A program made the position numbers and the translations under genes. From Psoroptes ovis (lineage: Eukaryota > Arthropoda > Arachnida > Sarcoptiformes > Psoroptidae), in NCBI GenBank assembly GCA_002943765.1, contig PQWQ01000022.1, forward strand, positions 372,001-436,000: a DNA stretch of 64,000 nt, given 5' to 3'. Of the stretch, positions 25,051-34,867 are shown piece after piece (the first letter of the stretch is position 1; the number at the start of each line of letters is the position of its first letter). The notes under the pieces are model-generated. The model did no database searches. It had not been told where the DNA came from and worked only from the letters and a program-made list of their open reading frames with translations.

Positions 25051-28000
25051 ATGTCCAGAAATTTGACCAATTCATCCGATACATCTGTAACATCTTCATC
25101 ATCGTCGGCCACCACATCATCATCATCAGCCAATTCATCGAGATCGAATCCAATCATGAAACGTATATTTCAATTTGATAATCAACAATCTGATAATAAT
25201 TTGAATGACAATAAACCAAATCAATCAAATTTTATAAGTATTGCATTTGAACGTTTTAAATGTGAATATAATGAACTGTTTCAGCCACAAACAGCTAAAT
25301 TACCATTCGATAATTTGCATACATTGAAACAAGCTAAACAATGTTTACAGCAACAAAAACAGTTACAAACACAATTGACCAATGAACTGAATCGTTGTAA
25401 ATTTACCATAAAATTTCTTGAGAAAATTATTAATCATCAAGAATTAATCGATACAAACAATGATCATCAAGGAGACAGTAATGAAGATTCGATTGATGAT
25501 ATTAGTATTAATGATAAATCAATCAGTAATAATCATAATAATAATAATAATTCATCGCAATATGTTACTGTGATTACATTAAATGATAGTGCTTATGGTG
25601 AAATACAAAAATGTCAACAACAAACACATCAAGATTCTGAACAATATGATGCGATAGTTGAAGCTGATCAACATTCGCTCAATAATGATGATGATGATGT
25701 TGTTGAAGATGAAATCATTAAAGATGGTACATCAGAGCCGATTGAACCATTAGAACTTTCTGATAGTTTGAATGATCATTCCAAAAATGAACCAATTTAT
25801 TTGAATACTCTGGAAAATATTCAAAAATCTATTGGTAAGTCGATTTTCTCTCTGAAAAAAAGCATTCAATTAATTATCATTTGTTTTCATTAGCCAAAAA
25901 ACGTCCACCAACACCGCCAAGAAAACCGAAATTATTAAATAATAATAAAGCTTTGAATAATGGCAACAGTAGTAAATCGCAACAAATGAACCAAAATGAA
26001 GGTCTTCCTACCAAACCTCTGAATAGATCTCAATTTCAACGAAAATTTAATGGTCCATTGCAGCCAATTGAATCGCAACAACAAACACAAGGTGACGGAT
26101 GTAAAAATGATGGAAATGTATCGAAAATTAGTCGTAAATTCAATAAAAAATCCGCCACCACCACAGCAATAGCAAACACAGCATCTAAAATCAATCCAAA
26201 TGCACCTTTCATGCGTACATTTAGTTTAGATCAAGCTCCACAGCAATCACAAAATTCACATAAAAAACCTAATAACATTTATGATACTGTTGCACCTGAT
26301 GATCATCAAGATCATCAATCAATATCAATATCATCATTAGATCCTATTGACAGTATTGAAAATTGTGGTGAAGATGGTAATAATGGCACCAATAACAACA
26401 ACAATAATGATGAAGAAACTGAAACATCTAGTCAAGAAATGTTGAGCAGATCATCATCGATTGATGAATTATCGAATTATGTTAATATTGATTATTTTCT
26501 ACGTAAAAATTCTGTCGGTAGATCAAATTCTAATTTACCATCAATGATTTTCAGAAATAGTGGCTCAAACAAAAATGATTGCCCCCACAGTAATCGAAAA
26601 TTGTCAACATCAACTGCTACACCTTCGATTACGATGGATAATGAATCTGAATGTGAAAATGAACATTTAAATCGATCACTAGTTTATGGTTCAAATGATA
26701 ATTTATTAAAACAATTACAACATTCATCAATTGTTAATGGTAAATCATTGATGAAACCACAATCATTCAATAATTCATCATCTTCATCGGTCAATTCTGG
26801 ATCTTCAAATAGTTTACGATTACGTAATGCTAAATCAGCTTTCTTACAACAACAACAACAACTTCAGCCAAAAAAAGAATCATCCTCATCAGCATCACCA
26901 GCATCAATTGGCTCATCACTTGTGAATGCTTCGAAAAGTTCTTCAAATAATTTAATGAGTACATTTACACCGCCACCAAATATTCATGATAAAGTTTTTA
27001 ATTTCCATTTAAAATCATCAACCAATCATTCCGATTATGATAATTTTATTACAGCTGGCAATGGCAGTAGTAATCTTAATCGACATGAATCAGAATCATT
27101 GAATTCGATTCCACCGACAGGGGCCACTTCACCTGATTCATCCAATAAAATTGATGCAGACTTTTATGCATTCACTGATATTATCAATAATGGTATATCA
27201 TCTTCGACAACAGCTAGCGTAACAGATAACGCCAGTAATATTAAAAATTCATACGATTCATTCAATTTAACATCAGATGAATCTTTAGATGATGATCGTT
27301 TAGATCATCGAATATCACCACCATCATTAAAATCAACTGATTATGATGATCGAAAAATTATGCCTGACCTACAGCAAAAACATGCTTTACTTTCATCAAC
27401 ATTATCCAAACATTTAAATTTTGAATCTGAACAATCACAACAAATGCAATGGAATATTATACGCAGTATGATCGATAGTGAAACCATTTATATCGACACA
27501 TTGAATACGTTAAATAAATATCGCAAAGCATTCGAATCATCAGCAAAAAATTCTGCAGATAGTAATAATAATAATAGCCATAGTAGCCTTAGTAATAAAC
27601 AGCCATTAATATCGTTGAATGATTTGGATGTAATATTTTATAAAATATCTGATTTACACAAATTACACAATCATTTCTTAGATGGACTCAAAATGATTGA
27701 ACATGGTTTTAGGCTAAAATTTGGTAAATCATCAATGAATTCAAATATGAATGTAAAATCAATGATATCTGAATCAAAAATTGTATCAAAATTTACACAA
27801 AAGCAATCGATCGGTGAATTATTTCAATCATTGGCCGAAAATTTATCAATATATCAGGATTTTCTACGAAATTATTCAACTGCAATCGAAACGGCTAATC
27901 GTTGTAGTGCTAATAATCCTAAATTTTATGAAATCATTAAGGTAAGTCGATCAAATAGGGAATGAATGTTTTCTAATTGTTTATTATTTGTATTTGTAGT

Positions 28001-30762
28001 CAATAAAATTAGCATCAACACATGTTCAGTTTAGTAATTTAGTCGATATGTTACATGAACCAGTGGCACGTTTGCAGAAAAATGCATTAGTATTACATGA
28101 TTTGCAGAAATGTATCGAAAATCCTGATGATCAGCAAAGGATTCAAAACGCATTGAGATTACATCAAAAATTTTTCAATGACTTAAATTTAGACGCAGCA
28201 AGACGTTTGTTTATGACACATGATAAATTCAAGCGACGACTTGTGAAGGAAAGTTTTATAATTGAAGGTGGAAGCGTAGCTCCAAGTGGTGGTGTGGTTG
28301 GAAATCACAGCAGTGGAAATGATCGACGCAAATTACGACATTTATTTTTGTTCAATGATGTTTTAGTATCGGCCAAATATAAAGCTTCTTCGAAGCAAAA
28401 ATTCACATTCGAATTACGGTGGTTTCATATGTTGAATGATATAATGGTGGACAATGTTTCAAATCAATCCTTTTTCATTGAATCATCTTCAACATCGTCA
28501 ACATGTCCATCAATTATGAATCAATCATCATCTAATTCAAGCACTACTAATCAAGATTTTTCCGAAAAAGAAACCAAAGATAATCAATCGACAGCCAATC
28601 TGATTTCCAGCCTTAAATCTCGCGCATTTTCAACACGATTAGATTTATATTTGGAAGAAAAACGTAAAGGTCGTACGAAGCAATCCGAGAGATTACGTAA
28701 AAAGCTATCGGAACTGGAATCCGAATTAAGCATCTATCTACCGCAATTGAAATTTACATTAAGATTGAAGTCTAATACAAATAAATCATACACATTTTAT
28801 TTATCATCTGAATATGAACGTAACTGTTGGATCGATGCCATTCGTACTTTGCAACAAAATCAATCGTTATCTGCTACATCATCATCATCATCATCATCAT
28901 CATCAACGAATCAAGATGAACAAGCCAATATTCATGTGCTTCAAAAATGGATTGAATCTTGTCGTAAGGTAAGGATTATCATTGATCTTGAAAGACTGTT
29001 ATTTCATTCAAATATTTATGTCCCACAACAGAGCATCAATGTAAATTGTGGTTCGTTTCTATTACGCTCCAACAAAGATGAAATATTGCGATATGGTGAT
29101 TTACAGATACGTTTTTTTGATCTTAGAAATTTCAATTATCTTACAAGTAATCAATTAATTGTTTCATCCATTCAAACTTGTTCCCTAATTCATTTCTTTT
29201 TTTTCTTTACTGCTGCAGATGTATTCATTGTCATTGAAATCGATTCATTTGGACATTATTTTAAACGTGCAATCGCTAAATATTTAAAACGTGATAATCA
29301 ACAAAAGCTTCCATATAATAATCATCATCATCATAATTCAAATCATCATAATAATTGTAATGAATTTTTGCTGGAATTGGAAGGTTCACAGATATTAAGA
29401 TTTTTATTATATGAATCATGTATCACTGATAATTTTCCAAATAAAGATGATCGTATGATGAATTGTAATAATAATAATAATAACAACAATCAAAGTTATC
29501 AATTGAAAGGTAAAGCAATATTTGAATTGACTTCAACATTCAATTCATTGAATACGGAACCAAAAATGAGTGAAATACAAATTAGTGATGTAAGTATCAT
29601 ATGCCAAATATGGAAGTTTTTATTCATTGTTTACAATTTTTTTTACAGTATGTCATTTGTTTTGAAACACGTTTCATACCTTGGAATGCAATCATGGAAA
29701 CGATACCACCGAATAAAATTTATGGACAATTCGGTGTAAACATATCTCAAGTTTGCAAGTAAGCTTAAATTATTACATATTATGGTGTCACAAATGATTC
29801 GAATAATAATTCATTTAATTTTGTTAATTTTTTTAGAAAAGAAAAAAGTTCAATTCCATATCTGATAATGAGCTGTATATTGGAAGTAGAACGAAGAGGT
29901 TTACGTGAAGTCGGTATTTATCGTGTATCAGGTCTTTCAAGTGAAGTGCAAAAATTGAAAAAAGCTTTCGAAACAAGTATGTGGATATAATTGTTTGTTG
30001 GAATTTTCCCAATTTAATAACTCGTTGAATTTTAAATTCAAAATTTTCTAGATCCACGTGATGCATGCTATTTGATTAGAGAGATGGATATTCATTCTGT
30101 CACTGGTCTATTGAAACTATATCTGCGTGAACTGCCTGAATCATTGTTTACCAATGATATGTACATGAAATATTTTGAAGCTAGAAGTATGTTCAATAAT
30201 ATTTAATGTTTTGAATTGATTATAATTTGATTACCATTGTCCATTTATAGATTTGAAAAATCTCAGAGAAAAACAATATCAAATGACAACATTACTATCA
30301 CAGCTGTGTGAGCCAAATCGTTCAACAGTCATCAAATTGATCGAACATTTAGTATTGGTTAATCATTTTGAAGACGATAACAAAATGTCACTGAACAATT
30401 TGGCTACGGTGTTTGGACCGACCATGCTGCGCACTAATTCATCCAATAATCCTGCCAACAATGCTAACATGTTATCATCATCGACCACATCATCTAGTTT
30501 GAATCAGTATAATAATAATATCAATGTTGGAAATAATCAAATGAATTCATTGATACAAACTAATTTGTCACCATTGATGTTGAATACGGATTTATTCACT
30601 GCGTCCACGATTGACGTAATGGCACAAGCTGATATTTTGTATTTTTTTCTACGACGTAAAGCTGATGGTTATTCATTGATATCTATCGATCATCAAGAAA
30701 ATTATGATGATGGTGATAGGGGTGATAAAAATGATGAACATCAAGAAGAAACTTCGCTTTGA
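25051..30762 (+). CDS. BCR/ABR-type RhoGEF and RhoGAP
   Basis: A dual regulator of Rho-family GTPases. Nine exons join in phase: 25051-25834, 25894-27941, 28000-28968, 29032-29146, 29219-29589, 29649-29758, 29837-29976, 30052-30186 and 30251-30762, about 1727 residues. Order: N-terminal coiled coil (LKQAKQCLQQQKQ, ELNRCKFTIKFLEKII) like the BCR oligomerisation region; a long Ser/Asn-rich linker with a proline motif (RPPTPPRKP); DH domain from about residue 775; PH region with RKLRHLFLFNDVLVSAK, a helical insert ERLRKKLSELESEL and YTFYLSSEYERNCW; C2 domain with VFIVIEIDSFGHYF and LELEGSQILRF; RhoGAP from about 1470 with the arginine finger in EVGIYRVSG, then LKLYLRELPESLF and KMSLNNLATVFGPTMLR. 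Intron 29147-29218 is in frame and is removed because the joined sequence fits BCR. A start upstream of 25051 on another exon is possible. Confidence 0.92.
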
Positions 30763-30961
30763 TTGAGGGAATATTTATAATTCATTTTATGATGGAATCA
30801 TCATTGATTTTTTCATATTTTTTTCATAATTCTGGTCATTTGCCAAATACCACAAAAACAAAAATGTTATAACAATTTTTTTACAATCATATTTTTATAC
30901 TTTTATTTTTGATAATAAATTTTTTTTATTACAAATCAGTCCTTTAGCATACAATCGATTA

Positions 30962-31725
30962 TTAACCCTTTTCGTTTTCGATTTTTTGAAAAATTTTGAC
31001 GATAGATAGCCTTAGATTTTTTCGATTTTTTGAAAAATTTTGACGATAGATAGCCTTAGATTTTTTCGAAAAATTCAAAAATTTTGACGATGGATAGCCT
31101 TAGATTTTTTCGAAAAATTCAAAAATTTTGACGATAGATAGCCTTAGATTTTTTCGAAAAATTCAAAAATTTTGACGATGGATAGCCTTAGATTTTTTCG
31201 AAAAATTCAAAAATTTTGACGATAGATAGCCTTAGATTTTTTCGAAAAATTCAAAAATTTTGACGATGGATAGCCTTAGATTTTTTCGAAAAATTCAAAA
31301 ATTTTGACGATGGATAGCCTTAGATTTTTTCGAAATTTTCGAAAATTTCCACGTACTATAGCCTTAGATTTTTTCGAAAAATTCAAAAATTTTGACGATG
31401 GATAGCCTTAGATTTTTTCGAAATTTTCGAAAATTTCCACGTACTATAGCCTTAGATTTTTTCGAAAAATTCAAAAATTTTGACGATGGATAGCCTTAGA
31501 TTTTTTCGAAAAATTCAAAAATTTCCACGTACTATAACCTTAGATTTTTTCGAAAAATTCAAAAATTTTGACGATGGATAGCACTCGAGGCATTTTCAGC
31601 GCAAGCCAGCCAGCAGCTCGACAATTTTTCACACTCATGTAAAATGGTGACTGAGGGGTGCCTATCGAGTTGCTGCATTACATCTTATGGTGAGTGATGC
31701 TCACCACTCGAGTTTTAAGGGTTAA
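30962..31725. mobile_element. TTAA-bounded, satellite-containing element (piggyBac-like ends)
   Basis: TTAACCCTT at 30962 is matched by its complement AAGGGTTAA ending at 31725. TTAA flanks and CCCTT-like ends recall piggyBac-type non-autonomous elements. The interior is a 44-bp satellite followed by a less AT-rich block (31590-31710) with a TGGTGAG/CTCACCA hairpin next to the right end. Only about nine terminal bases match, so the assignment is tentative. Confidence 0.45.
30985..31580. repeat. 44-bp satellite array, about 14 copies
   Basis: A unit of 44 bp contains TAGCCTTAGATTTTTTCG followed by A/T runs with TTCAAAAATTTTGACGAT. Successive TAGCC starts at 31095, 31139 and 31183 fix the period. 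Two variants of the junction alternate: GACGATRGATAGCC and CACGTACTATAGCC. In the second half the variants alternate as pairs, a sign of higher-order organisation. No open frame spans it. Confidence 0.93.
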
Positions 31726-32136
31726 GCTTCTCTTGTATGCTACAAGGATATTTTCAATTAGCCATTCGGCCAGCTTTAAAAAACACCTTGACTCTACGTT
31801 ATTCAACAGTCGCAAACCATTTACTGATTCATTTCATCTCTTTGAATCCAAAATTATGCTTAATTTCGCAATTTCAAATTGCAATTTCTCAAATTCGAAA
31901 ATTTTTACTGCGCATGCGTCGGCTCAAAAAAAAAATAAAATAAAATGGGGGGTGAGTAGTATTGATCAATATATCGATCTTACAAATCGATACAATCGAT
32001 AATTTTGTGCTCGATTTAAGCATTGCACTGCAACAATTCAAGACAATTTTTCATTATAAAGGGTTAGATAATTTTGACTAGCGAAAAATTCTTCAAAAAT
32101 TTAAATTGGCTCAAGATTTCCATTTGATAAACGAAA

Positions 32137-32554
32137 ATGCCAACTTTACTCATACGAACAAATATATCGGATTCGAAAATACCGAAAACATTTGCCAAAG
32201 ATATGATAAGTGTGGTGGCCAAAACATTAGGTAAACCTGAGAGCTATGTGGTTGTTTTAGTCCAAAGCGATTTAAATATGTGTTGGGGTATGATTTTTCA
32301 AAATATTTAAAAATTATAATTTTCAAAAAATGATTATTTTCAAATCAGGTGGTACTGATGAGCCGGCAGCCGTTTGTACATTGTCAAGCATCGGCCGAAT
32401 TTCTCGTGATGACAATAAAAAAACATCTTCAATCATTCAGAAAGAAATTGAAGCAAAACTTGGCATTTCAACATCGAAACAATATTTGGTATTCGAAGAT
32501 TTGAAAAAAGAAAATGTGGGATATCAAGCAACAACTTTTGATGAATTGATTTAA
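32137..32554 (+). CDS. MIF: Macrophage migration inhibitory factor (MIF) homologue
   Basis: A small cytokine/tautomerase fold protein that forms trimers. Exons 32137-32287 and 32349-32554 with a 61-bp intron give 118 residues, the usual family length. Pro2, the catalytic base of the tautomerase, is present (MPTLLIRTN). Conserved blocks are LGKPESYVVV, GGTDEPAAVCTLSSIGRI and, near the end, NVGYQATTFDE. Where mammalian MIF has a Cys-Ala-Leu-Cys motif this protein has Ala-Ala-Val-Cys, so the first Cys of the proposed thiol-oxidoreductase centre is missing. No signal peptide, as expected for MIF. Its 3' end faces the Diedel-like gene 128 bp away. Confidence 0.94.
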
Positions 32555-32682
32555 ATTAAAAAACTATTATCATTGAGCTAATATTCAATATAATCAATTG
32601 GACCAAGTAGTTTAAATAAATGAAATTTTAAATAAAAATGCCAAAACTTTGTAACAGCTGCCATTTTGTCAAATGATTGATT

Positions 32683-33003
32683 TCAAAAATATTCATTAAG
32701 CCATGTTGCCATGCCAATTATTTTCGTATGTTCTTTTTGTGGACGACATTCATCACAGTTACAGCCAAATATATTACATTTGTTGAGGCCACAAAATGGT
32801 GTCGGTCGGCTACAATCGGGACATAGATGTGACACTTCATTATTACCAGTACAATTACGTATGGTCACATAATAACAACAAGATTTAAATAGATTGCTCA
32901 TGAAATTATTTTGACAATTTATGTGATTTGAATTATTGTTGAATATCAATAGGCAAACGAATATGGCTGCTGCAAATGCATTCATATGAAATTTGGTGGA
33001 CAT
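32683..33003 (-). CDS. Diedel-like secreted cysteine-rich cytokine
   Basis: A single-exon frame of 106 residues with a signal peptide (AFAAAIFVCLLIF). After it come exactly ten cysteines (residues 42, 43, 51, 61, 64, 71, 76, 81, 83, 86), starting with a CC pair and ending C-GLNK-CNIFGCNC-DEC. The CNIFGCNC block and overall spacing match Drosophila Diedel, a small secreted immune modulator that dampens Imd signalling; relatives are known in some insect DNA viruses. Immune function in this organism is inference. The lack of an intron stands out beside intron-bearing neighbours. Alternative: another disulfide-rich secreted protein with chance similarity, which I consider unlikely. Confidence 0.8.
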   Translation of the reverse strand: MSTKFHMNAFAAAIFVCLLIFNNNSNHINCQNNFMSNLFKSCCYYVTIRNCTGNNEVSHLCPDCSRPTPFCGLNKCNIFGCNCDECRPQKEHTKIIGMATWLNEYF

Positions 33004-33316
33004 TTTTTTTCACAATAGAGAATTCAAGATTCAATTTTAAGATCACTTGCTACGTTATTAAATTTTCTGGGAAATTCTATCAATCATTCAAGTTATCAAA
33101 TTATTTCAGCAAATTTAAGCAATTTCAAAGTTTATCTTCAGTTAAATATTTGATGTTTATCGATCAGTGTACAATAAACAAACAAACAAATATTGCCAAC
33201 TTCATAGTTCACATACACGACACACTATTTTGAACAGTTGTAGTAGCATTTCAATGCTTGATTAATGCGTATTAAGCTTGCAAAATTTGACATAGTTTGC
33301 TTGATAAATATATTTG
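33004..33316. other. Spacer between Diedel-like gene and innexin
   Basis: About 313 bp upstream of the Diedel-like gene and downstream of the innexin stop, both on the minus strand. AT-rich; no gene seen. It must hold the Diedel-like promoter unless the genes are co-transcribed. No clear TATA box stands out. Confidence 0.45.
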
Positions 33317-34440
33317 TCATAGAGATGATGAATCGATGATTTGCAATAATTCTTTCAAATTCAATTGATTTTGTTGTATCTGTGAATCGAGGAGAGAATG
33401 AAAATTCAATTTTAATCAGATTCATATTTTGGACAACAAAATAAAATTCTCACCAAGATCATTGTCGATGTTGTAATTTCATTCGAATATGGTAAATTTG
33501 ACAGATTTTCATCAAGATCGTTGATCAATGACTGGAAACTTGATCCTTTAAGATTAAATTTCAATATTAGTAGCAAAATGTTCATCAATGAATAAGTTAA
33601 GCAAATAAAAATTAATAAATGAATGAACCAGCCACATAAACAAATATATTGATTGATAAAATTTAAATTCAATATGCACAAGTGATCGGTGTATGTCAAT
33701 GAGCCAGATGCACCATAATAATTGAATTGGCACTCGATAATTAATGGAAATATCACTGATAGGGGATTTCTATTGTAACCAATCAAATATAAGATAAATT
33801 TCCAACCTAAGGATAAATAGTGTCCATCTAAATATGAATTGAGCATCCATATCTGTGCAGATAATGATATAAATGACAATAGAATGGATTTGACAAAATC
33901 TTTTACGAATACTCGATTGCCAACGGAATCCTTGAGTAGAAACTCAATCGATTTACGTAAAATTTGTTTCACTTGTCTTCGAAGCTTCTTGTCAGATCGC
34001 TTCATTCTCTTAATTTGTTCCATTGATTGTTGTTCAAGAAAATGTTTAATTTTCATTAATTGTAACAATTTCAAATGTTGTTCATATTCAAACCATTCAT
34101 TTGATATTTTGGATAAAATTACTTGAGCAAATAATAGTATCAATATCATTGGATAATATGAATATGTCAATTGATTGCCATCATCGATATGATTTATGAA
34201 ATTAATTGTTGATGTAATCATTCGATGATTACTATGATTGTCATAAATACAAACATTTTGTATAAATTCTTTACGTAACAATGAAGAATTACTTTGACAT
34301 TGAACTTGATGGAAATATGTTTCACATATACCATACGCCAAGGATGATAACAATGATAATTTAATGAAATATTTATAATAAATATTTCTTACAAACAATT
34401 TTGATTTCAATTTAGATTGTTGAGCGGGTTTATCATTCAT
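33317..34440 (-). CDS. Divergent innexin (gap-junction/hemichannel protein)
   Basis: Innexins form invertebrate gap junctions. Exon 34440-33454 and a final small exon 33379-33317 give 349 residues. The longer raw frame to 33412 ignores a strong donor (TTG|GTGAGA) and acceptor (CGATTCACAG). Splicing instead yields a C-terminus ending LKELLQIIDSSSL, which aligns better with innexin tails. The second extracellular loop carries the signature region (IFPLIIECQFNYYGASGS, TYTDHLCILNLNFINQYIC) with two Cys, and the first loop also has two (VQC..NVC). Four hydrophobic segments are visible. The usual YYQWV motif after loop 1 is reduced to YSYYPMIL, and the N-terminus is atypical, so this is a divergent paralogue. 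Confidence 0.85.
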
Positions 34441-34867
34441 CTTGCCAGCAACAATAGTCTACAAATGTGATCAAAGACGGTTGATGTAAGTTCAATAATA
34501 AAACAATCAATTGAAATTCAAATTTAGAACACACACACACACACACACACAGATATAGCAATATAGAAAAGTAATCTCAAATTGCACAGAAATGAATTGA
34601 TGAATTATATACTATGAATGACATAAACTTGTCAAATATTTCAATTTTCTCATCTTCATCATTTGATTTATTTGATCGTGAAAAAGGTAAAATTTATTGA
34701 AGGAACAAAAGGGAATAATGTCCAAATGAATCAATAAATGTCTTGATAATAACTAGTATTTAAATTAGAATAAAATTGAGAAAAAAATTGTGCGAAATCA
34801 ATATTTTTTTCCATAATAAAATATTTACAGATAAAAGACAATTTATAATACATGAATAATAACAAAT
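34441..34867. other. Spacer between innexin and XK-related gene
   Basis: AT-rich, with an AC microsatellite at 34529-34550. It probably contains the innexin promoter and the 3' untranslated region of the XK-related gene; both genes are on the minus strand. Nothing else seen. Confidence 0.45.
34529..34550. repeat. (AC)n microsatellite
   Basis: An uninterrupted AC dinucleotide run of about 11 units. Confidence 0.9.

Larger units (their letters stand above)
30763..32136. other. Intergenic region with satellite-bearing TTAA element
   Basis: Holds the 3' end of the BCR-type gene, the TTAA-bounded element at 30962-31725 and the MIF promoter region. Near 31965-32000 are several ATCGAT motifs, about 140-170 bp before the MIF start, resembling but not equal to the TATCGATA element. 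No coding gene is supported. Confidence 0.5.

Noticed and set aside
30985..31580. CRISPR-like array
   Set aside because: Monomers are contiguous with no unique spacers, and the host is eukaryotic; this is a tandem satellite.
33412..33453. Innexin C-terminus read through to a stop at 33412
   Set aside because: A strong GTGAGA donor at 33453 and a pyrimidine-rich acceptor at about 33380 give a better innexin tail.
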